A DNA stretch of 36,113 nucleotides from an uncultured Prevotella sp. (lineage in GTDB: Bacteria > Bacteroidota > Bacteroidia > Bacteroidales > Bacteroidaceae), in assembly GCA_946183985.1 (NCBI GenBank), contig CAMHDT010000005.1, positions 1-36,113 of the forward strand, given 5' to 3'. The notes beneath the pieces are model-generated. The model had not been told where the DNA came from. It did no database searches and saw only the letters and a list, made by a program, of their open reading frames with translations. The translations under genes were made by a program, and so were the position numbers. Each line of letters begins with the position of its first letter. The stretch's first letter is position 1. Below, one piece after another: positions 8,410 to 17,005 of the stretch.

Positions 8410-8446
8410 TATTTTTGCAGCAGTTACTAACCATAAATGCTGCAAA
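8410..8446 (+). promoter_or_regulatory. -7 element TATTTTTG overlapped by the dyad TTTGCAGCA-N15-TGCTGCAAA
   Basis: -7 at 8410-8417; arms at 8414-8422 and 8438-8446, just before the ATG at 8451. Confidence 0.45.
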
Positions 8447-8450
8447 TATA

Positions 8451-10358
8451 ATGACAAAACGATTTCTTACTGCTGTTACTCTTCTGAGCCTCTCGCTTTC
8501 GGCGATGGCTCAGCCGCGCTGTAATGCCGACGGCACGGTGACCTTTCAGTATGCAAACGACTCGGCCCAGAAGGTGATGGTCGACGTGCAGTTTGCCGGA
8601 AGGAAGGAGATGGCCCGCGGGGCCGATGGCAAGTGGACGGTGACCCTTGGTCCTGCTGCTCCCGATATGTATCCCTATTGCTTCATTGTCGATGGCGTGA
8701 GCGTGATGGACCCTGAGAATCCACAGTATTTCCCCAACGAAGGTTTTAAGAACAGTCTGCTGGAGATACCGGCGCTCGATGGCACCTCGCTGCCTCACGA
8801 CATACGGCCCGTGCCCCATGGCCGCATAGAATATGTGCACTATTACTCGAAGAGCCTGAACGGCACCAATGCGGCTGTGGTCTATCTGCCACCCAGTTAT
8901 CTGACTGACCATCAGAAGAAATATCCCGTATTCTACCTTATCAGCGGCACCACCGATACGGAAGAGGTGTATTACAAGGTGGGGCGCGTGAACTATATCC
9001 TCGACAATCTGCTGGCCGACAAGCAGGCCAAGGAGATGATTGTGGTGATGCCCTATGGCAACCCGACGAAACTGCTGCCTGAGCCGCCGGCAGACGCCAT
9101 GCCGCAGACGCGCTTCGGCGGTGATGTGTTCAGCCAGGACCTGATCAACGACCTGATGCCCTATATAGAGTCGAACTACCGCACCATTAACAATGCCGAC
9201 CACAGGGCCATAGGCGGTTTTTCGCGTGGTGGCAACCAGGCGCTGTACAATGGTCTGACGCATCTGGACAAGTTTGCCTATCTGTGCAGTTATAGTTCGT
9301 TTACCTCGACCGACATCCCTGAGGTGTATGACCATGCGGCCGAGACCAACAAGAAGATTCAACTGTTTTGGCTGGGCGTGGGCACCGACGACTTCCTCTA
9401 CGGCAACGCTCGCGACTATATGCAGTTTCTCGATGAGAAGGGCATACGCTCGGTGAAGGAATATACCAACGACAAGTTCGGCCATACGTGGATGAACGCC
9501 AAGTATTTCCTGACCAAGACATTGCCGTTGCTCTTTAACAAAAAGGCATCGGCCGAGGCCATGGCCAACGCACAGCCGGCAATGGCCGCTACGGGCAAGG
9601 AGCAGCAGTTTACACCGCAGGTCATGGCGCGGCTCTTCCCCCGTCCCATCATCTCGCCCGAATATGGTCAGCAGGGCATCACCTTCCGCTTCAAGGCACC
9701 GCAGGCACGCCAGGTGGCCCTTGAGGCAGAGATACTGCCCGAGGACATGGCCATGGAACGCGACAGCGATGGTGTGTGGAGCGTGACGCTCGCCGACTTC
9801 CTGTTTGAAACGTTCGAGTATTGCTTTGTGGTCGACGGGATGAGGGTGGCCGATCCCTACAACATGTATCTCTCGCCCGACAAAGGCTTCAAATACAGCA
9901 TTGCCGACAATCCACGGTCGCCGTTCAACTTTGCGTCGCAGGGCAATATTGCCCATGGCCATGTGAGTTACGACCTTGAGAGAAACGAGGCATGGTATAT
10001 GTCGCCTACTAACGGACGCTTTGTGGCTCCCGTCTTTATTCAACTCATACCCGGCAGTGGCGATACCATGGAGAGTTGGTTCAAGATGGGCGGTGCCGAT
10101 GCCGTCGCCGACCGTCTGCTGGCCGACGGCAAGACCAAGCCCTGCATCATTACCACCAGCACGCTGGAGTTTATGGCCAACATGCCGCAGATGCCAGGCT
10201 TCAAGATAAGGACGCTGAGGGCTGACGACTATCCCACATGGGGACTGCGCCGCCGTGCGCTGTTCAAACTGCTGCTCGACATAGGGCGCGAGCAGGCACC
10301 ACAGTTCCCCGGCATGGGTGGCGGGCCGTTTGGCGGTCGTCCGGATAATGACTTCTAA
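8451..10358 (+). CDS. Secreted CE1/enterochelin-esterase-like protein with E-set domains and a second, degenerate esterase segment
   Basis: Signal peptide; GGFSRGGNQAL nucleophile motif; FGHTWMNAKYFL near the His; two E-set-like regions (YCFIVDGVSVMDPENP and YCFVVDGMRVADPYNM). Confidence 0.9.
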   Translation: MTKRFLTAVTLLSLSLSAMAQPRCNADGTVTFQYANDSAQKVMVDVQFAGRKEMARGADGKWTVTLGPAAPDMYPYCFIVDGVSVMDPENPQYFPNEGFKNSLLEIPALDGTSLPHDIRPVPHGRIEYVHYYSKSLNGTNAAVVYLPPSYLTDHQKKYPVFYLISGTTDTEEVYYKVGRVNYILDNLLADKQAKEMIVVMPYGNPTKLLPEPPADAMPQTRFGGDVFSQDLINDLMPYIESNYRTINNADHRAIGGFSRGGNQALYNGLTHLDKFAYLCSYSSFTSTDIPEVYDHAAETNKKIQLFWLGVGTDDFLYGNARDYMQFLDEKGIRSVKEYTNDKFGHTWMNAKYFLTKTLPLLFNKKASAEAMANAQPAMAATGKEQQFTPQVMARLFPRPIISPEYGQQGITFRFKAPQARQVALEAEILPEDMAMERDSDGVWSVTLADFLFETFEYCFVVDGMRVADPYNMYLSPDKGFKYSIADNPRSPFNFASQGNIAHGHVSYDLERNEAWYMSPTNGRFVAPVFIQLIPGSGDTMESWFKMGGADAVADRLLADGKTKPCIITTSTLEFMANMPQMPGFKIRTLRADDYPTWGLRRRALFKLLLDIGREQAPQFPGMGGGPFGGRPDNDF

Positions 10359-10392
10359 TCTTAATCAACCATAAACCTAAAACCAAATCACA

Positions 10393-11940
10393 ATGAAAAA
10401 GTTATTATTCCTGCTGCCGATGATGGCGATCATTGGCTGTACTTCAACAGAGAAGGAAGCAGAAAACCCCGTGCTCACCATAGAAGGGGGCAGGGTGCAG
10501 GGCGTGAGGTGCGCGACACCAGAAACCTGCTGTATGGAACAAAGTAAGGAGTGCAACGACGAGGGCGTGTTTGTTTATCGAGGCATTCCCTATGCGGCAC
10601 CGCCCATTGGCGACCTGCGATGGAAAGAGCCGCAGCCCGTGGTGGCATGGGACTCGGTACGCATCTGCGACAAGTTCGGACATCCGGGCTATCAGGCCGT
10701 GCACTATCCCGGCTTCTATGCCTCGGAGTGGGGCTATGGCGACGAGGCTCCTTATAGCGAGGACTGCCTCTATCTGAATGTGTGGACAAAAGCCCCTGGG
10801 CAGGTGGACAAGAAACTGCCCGTGGCCCTGTGGATTCATGGTGGCGGCTACCGCGAAGGGTGGGGGTCTGAACCCGAGTTCGACGGCTATGAGTGGGCTG
10901 CCAAGGATGTGGTGCTCGTCAGCATCAACTATCGTCTTGGCATCTTTGGCTTCATGACTCACCCCGACCTGTCGGCCGAGAGCCCCCACCATGTAAGCGG
11001 CAACTATGGCATCCTTGACCAGATACAGTCGCTCAAGTGGATCAGGCAGAACATTGCACAGTTTGGCGGCGACCCCGACAATGTGACCATCTTTGGCCAG
11101 AGCGCCGGTGCCGGCAGCGTGCGCACCCTCTGCGAGAGTCCTTTGGCACGCGGTCTGTTCCATAAGGCTGTTATCATGAGCGGCGGCGGCATCGATGTGC
11201 CGGCACGCGATGGCGAGGAAGCCAAGCCTGCCACGCCTGTGAACAGGTTCTTCTCTTACAACCCCACGTTGCAGGAGAGCGAGGCCGAAACCAAGAAGGT
11301 GATGGACTGGGCAGGACTTACCGACATCCAGAAACTGCGCGAGGCATCGACCGAGTTGCTCTACACCATTCCACAATTATATAATATGGTGACGAAGAAC
11401 GATGTGTTCCTCATGCAGCGCCCCATCGTCGACGGCTATGTGTCGATGGCTTCGTTCAATGAAGCCACGCGCCAGGGTAATATTGCCGATATTCCCTATA
11501 TGATAGGCTATACGCTTAACGACATGGGATCGATGGCACCCGGCATTGCCGAGTTCTGCAAGGTGAGACAGGAGCAGGGCTCTATGGCATGGGCCTATGA
11601 GTTTGCACGCCCCTTGCCCGACGACGGGATGCATCCGGAGATTACCGACAGACTGAAAGGTGCCTTCCACAGCAGCGACCTGTGGTATGTGTTCAAGAGC
11701 CTCCGCCATGGTTGGCGTCCATGGACACAGGGCGACTGGGATTTGTCAGAGAAGATGCTCACGGCCTGGACCAACTTTGCCAAGTACAGCAATCCTAACG
11801 GACAGGAGGCATCTGCCCCCCATTCTTCTGCCGACATAGGATGGACACCCTGCACGGAAGACTCGCCCCTGTTCATGCTCTTCAAACTCGATGCCAACAA
11901 TACCGAGGCATCAGAGATGGGCGAGCCTATCATGCCTTGA
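10393..11940 (+). CDS. Type B carboxylesterase family lipoprotein
   Basis: Lipobox-like LLPMMAIIGC; EDCLYLNVWTKAP; NVTIFGQSAGAGSVRTL. Confidence 0.95.
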   Translation: MKKLLFLLPMMAIIGCTSTEKEAENPVLTIEGGRVQGVRCATPETCCMEQSKECNDEGVFVYRGIPYAAPPIGDLRWKEPQPVVAWDSVRICDKFGHPGYQAVHYPGFYASEWGYGDEAPYSEDCLYLNVWTKAPGQVDKKLPVALWIHGGGYREGWGSEPEFDGYEWAAKDVVLVSINYRLGIFGFMTHPDLSAESPHHVSGNYGILDQIQSLKWIRQNIAQFGGDPDNVTIFGQSAGAGSVRTLCESPLARGLFHKAVIMSGGGIDVPARDGEEAKPATPVNRFFSYNPTLQESEAETKKVMDWAGLTDIQKLREASTELLYTIPQLYNMVTKNDVFLMQRPIVDGYVSMASFNEATRQGNIADIPYMIGYTLNDMGSMAPGIAEFCKVRQEQGSMAWAYEFARPLPDDGMHPEITDRLKGAFHSSDLWYVFKSLRHGWRPWTQGDWDLSEKMLTAWTNFAKYSNPNGQEASAPHSSADIGWTPCTEDSPLFMLFKLDANNTEASEMGEPIMP

Positions 11941-12007
11941 CAGACAGGACTGCCCTGCAGAACATGAGCATGGCTCCGCAATGTTTGTGGGGCAAACGGA
12001 AAAAAGA

Positions 12008-12038
12008 TTCGGGAGACTGGCAGCGCCGGTCTCCCGAA
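12008..12038. terminator. Hairpin terminator between convergent genes
   Basis: TTCGGGAGAC-N11-GTCTCCCGAA, perfect 10-bp arms. Confidence 0.7.
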
Positions 12039-12075
12039 GTGTTTAATATGAAAAAGCAATTTGTCAGCGGTTTCT

Positions 12076-13011
12076 TTAGAGTTTGAATCTCCAAATCTGT
12101 CTATTGCCCGCTTTGCCACCGCGGTCTGATACAAAGTAAATATATCCATCCGTGGTCCAATACGGCTGTCCGTCATATGACTTGTTGATAGTTACCTGTG
12201 TCAGATTGTTGCCGTCTGAGTCAATAATATAGATGTCGTTGTCTTTCTTATCCTTCTTAAAACAATCAAACACAATCTTATTTCCATCAGGGCTATAACG
12301 CGGGTGGTAAGCGTAGCCTTTCTTTGCATCGGTTAACTGTACAGGGTCGCTGCCATCAGTACTCATTGTCCAAACGCTGCAACTACCTGCATCAGTTGAA
12401 TATTTTACATAAACTATTCTCTTATCGTCAGGTGAGAAAGATGGTTGTGCTCCATTTCCTAAAAGTATATTCTCACCAGTCTGCAAATTTCTCAACCAAA
12501 TTTCACTATAGCGCTCTGAGAAATAATAATAGTATGACCTCGCAACTTTGGCGTAAACAAGGAACTTTCCATCACTACTAAAGCATGGATCCAGTTCAAA
12601 TGCATCATTGGATTCTGTAATTTGTGACAGAGCCTTCCCTTGATTGTTGTTCATCATATAAATGTCTGATGTAGAAGCCCCTTCGAGTTTACACTGAAAT
12701 GCAATTTTGTCTATGGCAGCACAATAGGCGGGAGAGATGTTAAAGTTCCTTCCACTTGTTTTCTGACTCATAGCATTGGAGAACGGATTGTCCTTTTTGT
12801 AGATGTTGTAGAACTGGCGGCTTTCGCGTGCTGCAAAAAACAAATCTTTACCATTGTCACCACCAAAAGGCGAAATACAGGGTTCTTCATTGTCTGTAAC
12901 TTTCGTTAATGCAGATAGATTCTCGCCTGTCATCGTAATGGCATACTGAGTACTACCACAACTTGCAAACATTGCGGCAATTCCAAATAAAATAATTGCA
13001 TTCTTTTTCAT
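12076..13011 (-). CDS. PD40/TolB-like beta-propeller lipoprotein
   Basis: MKKNAIILFGIAAMFASCGS lipoprotein signal; repeats PSFSPDDKRIVYV, PRYSPDGNKIVFD, PCFSSDGKFLVYA. Confidence 0.85.
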   Translation of the reverse strand: MKKNAIILFGIAAMFASCGSTQYAITMTGENLSALTKVTDNEEPCISPFGGDNGKDLFFAARESRQFYNIYKKDNPFSNAMSQKTSGRNFNISPAYCAAIDKIAFQCKLEGASTSDIYMMNNNQGKALSQITESNDAFELDPCFSSDGKFLVYAKVARSYYYYFSERYSEIWLRNLQTGENILLGNGAQPSFSPDDKRIVYVKYSTDAGSCSVWTMSTDGSDPVQLTDAKKGYAYHPRYSPDGNKIVFDCFKKDKKDNDIYIIDSDGNNLTQVTINKSYDGQPYWTTDGYIYFVSDRGGKAGNRQIWRFKL

Positions 13012-13403
13012 TTTGCTTGTTATTAAATTGTTAAATATGAGTGCTGTTATCAAGGTTATTGAATTGCAGGGAAGCCTTATACTCAAAACTATCCCTTGCT
13101 TTTTATTCGAGCTATTCCAATTAGGTTTTTCTAGTTTTTCGGTAAGCGCGAAATAATAGGCTAATGCATCAATGAAATCGGATTTCTCCCCGATTCAGTT
13201 ACAAAAATAAATAAAAAACTTCAATTAACAAACAAATAGATACAAAAATCACATAAAATTTAACGGATTTTTGCAAATTTGTTTGCAGGGATACTTGTAT
13301 GAGTGGAAAAATGAGATATTTTGAGGTTGTATACCCGAATGAGGAACATCAAGACAATCCGACGGAGAAAAGAGGCTTTTGAGAAGGAGCAGTGCCCTTC
13401 GGT

Positions 13404-14558
13404 CTATGGTCTGTCCTTCCACCAGTCGTCCTTCTGACGGCAGAGGGCCTGGACGAGGCAGTTCATGGTCTTGCAGTAGGCGACGGTGATCTGGTCGTCG
13501 GCGCGGCGGTAGTGGTAGAGCCAAGGGGTGATGATGAGGAGACGGGAGGCCGCGCAGAGGGAGAGACGGCGGTCGGAGGGGTGGTAGACGGCGGGGAAGC
13601 CATTGTCGTTGATGGTAATGACGGGGAAACCGTCATCGGCGACCGTGCGGATAATGTCTTGTTCGCCCTTGGCGATGCGGGCGGAAACGAGGATGGCGCC
13701 ATTTCTGCTAGCGGCAAGGCAGTTGGCCTTCTGGCAGGGGAAGAGAGGTGCGTCGCGGTGATGGCATACGACGGGGAGAAGGCGGGCAGCGAGGAGACTG
13801 CGGTCGCCGTAGGTGTCGCAGTCGATGTGGCCGTTGGCGATGAGGAGGCGGGCTTGGAGGTCTTGCCAGATGGCATCGTTGAACTGAGAGCGGTGGCACT
13901 CGCGTTGCAGATAGCCCTTGAGGGCGGAGGGGGTGAGGGCAGTGTCAATGCCGCCGCGCTGGGGGGCCATGAGGGCGGTCTGCATACGGAGGAGACGGTT
14001 GCGGGGATTATGACGGATGTATTCGCGCTGTTGTTGTAGTTGCCCTTCGTCCAGTGGCATCACATCGACATAGCCATATTCGAAGAGCGGTGGGCGGCCG
14101 GTAGTGGTTGTGGTGGGTTCTCCCTGCCCTGCTATGGTGGCATCAGGCACGGTCATGCCGGTTATATCCCAGAAGTGGCGGTTGCATCCCTTCTTGAAAC
14201 CGGCGATGACCTGGCCGAGGTGGGTGTCGCGGCCATTGGCGCTGATGAGGGGCTTCCATACCACGAGGATAAAGTGCAGGTGCTCGGGCATGATGACATG
14301 CTCCAGCACCTCGACCATCGGGTAATGAGCCGTGATGCTGGCCAGCAGTTCCTCCTCCACCATCTTACCGATGGACGAGAGGGCAGTATGCGGGGCGGCA
14401 GGGTCGCCGTCGGGCTTGTTGATGTCACCTATTACCTGTCCCAATGGCTGGCGAAACAAGGCGTTCGTCCTAAGGGTGATGTGATAGGTGCCGGAGTGGT
14501 GGTAGTTATTGATTTTGCTACGGCGGCCCATGCGGTGCTGGCCTTGCTGGTATTCCAT
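13404..14558 (-). CDS. REP-associated tyrosine transposase-like (Y1/HUH) protein with long C-terminal, possibly DprA/SLOG-like, extension
   Basis: YHITLRTNALF; HUH motif IMPEHLHFIL; catalytic-Tyr motif REYIRHNPRNR; extension containing AILVSARIAKGEQDIIRTVADDGFPVITINDNGFPAVYHPSDRRLSLCAASRLLIITPW. Confidence 0.85.
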   Translation of the reverse strand: MEYQQGQHRMGRRSKINNYHHSGTYHITLRTNALFRQPLGQVIGDINKPDGDPAAPHTALSSIGKMVEEELLASITAHYPMVEVLEHVIMPEHLHFILVVWKPLISANGRDTHLGQVIAGFKKGCNRHFWDITGMTVPDATIAGQGEPTTTTTGRPPLFEYGYVDVMPLDEGQLQQQREYIRHNPRNRLLRMQTALMAPQRGGIDTALTPSALKGYLQRECHRSQFNDAIWQDLQARLLIANGHIDCDTYGDRSLLAARLLPVVCHHRDAPLFPCQKANCLAASRNGAILVSARIAKGEQDIIRTVADDGFPVITINDNGFPAVYHPSDRRLSLCAASRLLIITPWLYHYRRADDQITVAYCKTMNCLVQALCRQKDDWWKDRP

Positions 14559-14576
14559 ATTCTTTCTGTTTTTTAA

Positions 14577-14612
14577 AAAGCGGCGCACCCGTTTTTTCGG
14601 ATGCGCCGCTTT
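14577..14612 (-). terminator. Rho-independent terminator of the mutAB operon, upstream of the transposase gene
   Basis: Minus strand AAAGCGGCGCA-TCCGAAAAAACGGG-TGCGCCGCTTTTTAAAAAA; 11-bp stem plus inner CCG/CGG, followed by a T tract. Confidence 0.7.
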
Positions 14613-14656
14613 GGGATGTTAATGCTTCCATGCGGGACTGCCCTTTTTATGCGGGC

Positions 14657-14677
14657 TTTTGCGGGGGAACCGCAAAA
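14657..14677. repeat. Small palindrome TTTTGCGG-GGGAA-CCGCAAAA, REP-like candidate
   Basis: Perfect 8-bp arms, 5-nt loop, next to the Y1 transposase gene. Confidence 0.55.
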
Positions 14678-14712
14678 CGCGACCGGGAGGGCAATATAGG
14701 AAGAGTGGCGCT

Positions 14713-14817
14713 GTGATCGCGGGGGCGGGTTCTCCCCGCCTCTCTTGTTCTGTGGTCGCAGGTTCTTCCCGCCTCTCCTGTTCTATGGTCGCAGGTTCTT
14801 CCCGCTCTTCCTGTTCT
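14713..14817. repeat. Short tandem repeat array, three copies (39, 33 and 33 bp)
   Basis: 14713-14751, 14752-14784, 14785-14817; unit GTGGTCGCAGGTTCTTCCCGCCTCTCCTGTTCT; copy 1 has a GGCGGG/CCCGCC palindrome. Confidence 0.8.
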
Positions 14818-14834
14818 CGGAAATCGCGGTGGGG

Positions 14835-17003
14835 TTACTCCTCGTCCAGCAGGATCTTCATCATCTCGACGGCGGCCTTAGCCACGGAGGTGCCGGGGCC
14901 GAAGATGGCGGCAACGCCAGCCTGATAGAGGAAGTCGTAGTCCTGAGCGGGGATGACACCGCCGGCGATGACCATAATGTCCTCACGACCGAGTTTCTTC
15001 AACTCCTCGATGAGTTGCGGGATGAGCGTCTTGTGACCAGCGGCCAATGAAGAGGCACCTACCACGTGGACGTCGTTCTCGACGGCCTCACGGGCAGCCT
15101 CGGCGGGCGTCTGGAACAGCGGGCCCATATCGACATCGAAGCCACAGTCTGCGTAGCCCGTTGCTACAACCTTTGCACCACGGTCGTGACCGTCCTGACC
15201 CATCTTTGCGATGAAGATACGTGGACGGCGACCTTCCTTCTGTGCGAACTCGTCGGTCAGTTTCTTGGCTAACTCGAAATCGCTGTCGTTCTTACTTTCT
15301 GAACTGTACACGCCTGAAATTGTTCTGATTACTGCTTTGTAACGGCCCACGATCTCTTCGCAGGCATCGGAAATCTCGCCGAGGGTGCAGCGCAACTGGG
15401 CGGCCTTGACGGCGAGGTCGAGGAGGTTGTTTTCACTCTTGCGGCCTTCGTTGAAGTCGCGGACGCAGTCGGTGATGGCCTTGAGGGCAGCCTGACAGGC
15501 GGCCTCGTCGCGGGTCGAGCGCACTTGCTTGAGGCTCTCCTCCTGCTGCTTGCGCACGGCGGTGTTGTCCACCTCGAGGATGTCGATAGGATCTTCGTGC
15601 TCCAAGCGGTACTTGTTGGTGCCGACAATGGTCTGCACGCCAGAGTCGATACGGGCCTGCGTGCGGGCAGCGGCCTCCTCGATACGCATCTTGGGCAGAC
15701 CGGTCTCGATGGCCTTGGCCATACCGCCGAGTTTCTCAATCTCCTGGATGTGCTCCCAAGCCTTGTGGACGAGTTCGTTGGTCAGGGTCTCCACGTAGTA
15801 AGAACCTGCCCACGGGTCGATCTGCTTGCAGACCTTGGTCTCGTTCTGGATATAGATCTGGGTGTTACGGGCGATACGAGCGGAGAAGTCGGTAGGCAGG
15901 GCGATGGCCTCGTCGAGGGCGTTGGTGTGGAGCGACTGGGTGTGACCCAGCACAGCGGCCATGGCCTCGATACAAGTACGGCCCACGTTGTTGAAGGGGT
16001 CCTGCTCGGTGAGCGACCAACCTGAGGTCTGCGAGTGGGTACGCAGGGCAAGCGACTTCGGGTTCTTGGCACCGAAACTCTTCACAATCTTTGCCCAGAG
16101 CAGACGGCCTGCGCGCATCTTGGCAATTTCCATGAAGTGGTTCATGCCGATGGCCCAGAAGAAACTGAGGCGCGGGGCGAAGGCATCCACGTCGATACCA
16201 GCATTGACACCCGTGCGCAGGTAGTCCATACCGTCGGCCAGCGTGTAGGCCAACTCGATGTCAGCCGTAGCACCAGCCTCCTGCATGTGGTAACCGGAGA
16301 TGGAGATGCTGTTGAACTTCGGCATCTTCTGTGAGGTGTACTCGAAGATGTCGGCGATGATCTTCATGGAGAATGCGGGCGGGTAGATGTAGGTGTTGCG
16401 CACCATGAACTCCTTCAGAATATCGTTCTGGATGGTTCCGGCCATCTCCTCCAACTGTGCTCCCTGCTCCAGACCGGCCACGATGTAGAAAGCCAGGATA
16501 GGCAGTACGGCACCGTTCATGGTCATAGAGACGGACATCTTGTTCAAGGGAATGCCAGAGAACAGTACCTTCATGTTCTCCTCGTTGCAGATGCTTACAC
16601 CAGCCTTACCGACATCACCCACCACACGTGCGTTGTCAGGGTCATAGCCACGGTGTGTAGGCAGGTCAAAGGCGACAGAAAGTCCCTTCTGGCCAGAAGC
16701 CAGGTTACGACGATAGAAAGCGTTCGACTCTTCTGCCGTAGAGAATCCGGCATACTGGCGGATGGTCCACGGGCGGAAAGGATACATCATTGAATACGGG
16801 CCGCGGAGGTAGGGCGGAATACCGGCTGCGAAGTCGAGGTGCTCCATGCCTTCGAGGTCCTCTTTCGTATAAACGGGCTGAATGTCAATCTGCTCGGGCG
16901 TACGCCAGTTAGCGCTGATGCCATTCTCCTGCTGCCACTGCTGGCCATTCTTCTGCTGAATGCCAGCGTAGATATCAATATCTTTAAAATTCTTACGTGC
17001 CAT
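14835..17003 (-). CDS. mutB: Methylmalonyl-CoA mutase large (alpha) subunit
   Basis: [49 protein letters not shown]12-binding [26 protein letters not shown]. Confidence 0.97.
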   Translation of the reverse strand: MARKNFKDIDIYAGIQQKNGQQWQQENGISANWRTPEQIDIQPVYTKEDLEGMEHLDFAAGIPPYLRGPYSMMYPFRPWTIRQYAGFSTAEESNAFYRRNLASGQKGLSVAFDLPTHRGYDPDNARVVGDVGKAGVSICNEENMKVLFSGIPLNKMSVSMTMNGAVLPILAFYIVAGLEQGAQLEEMAGTIQNDILKEFMVRNTYIYPPAFSMKIIADIFEYTSQKMPKFNSISISGYHMQEAGATADIELAYTLADGMDYLRTGVNAGIDVDAFAPRLSFFWAIGMNHFMEIAKMRAGRLLWAKIVKSFGAKNPKSLALRTHSQTSGWSLTEQDPFNNVGRTCIEAMAAVLGHTQSLHTNALDEAIALPTDFSARIARNTQIYIQNETKVCKQIDPWAGSYYVETLTNELVHKAWEHIQEIEKLGGMAKAIETGLPKMRIEEAAARTQARIDSGVQTIVGTNKYRLEHEDPIDILEVDNTAVRKQQEESLKQVRSTRDEAACQAALKAITDCVRDFNEGRKSENNLLDLAVKAAQLRCTLGEISDACEEIVGRYKAVIRTISGVYSSESKNDSDFELAKKLTDEFAQKEGRRPRIFIAKMGQDGHDRGAKVVATGYADCGFDVDMGPLFQTPAEAAREAVENDVHVVGASSLAAGHKTLIPQLIEELKKLGREDIMVIAGGVIPAQDYDFLYQAGVAAIFGPGTSVAKAAVEMMKILLDEE

Positions 17004-17005
17004 AA

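Noticed and set aside
8427-10043. 538-aa minus-strand ORF opposite the esterase
   Set aside because: Shadow ORF in GC-biased codons; no recognisable motifs, esterase frame has clear signatures.
13176-13196. Hairpin AATCGG...CCGATT upstream of the PD40 lipoprotein gene
   Set aside because: Only 6-bp arms in AT-rich sequence; no supporting context.
13392-14039. 215-aa plus-strand ORF opposite the transposase
   Set aside because: Low-complexity Val/Gly/Glu-rich translation antisense to the Y1 transposase.
14713-14817. CRISPR array
   Set aside because: Units are adjacent tandem copies without unique spacers and no cas genes are near.
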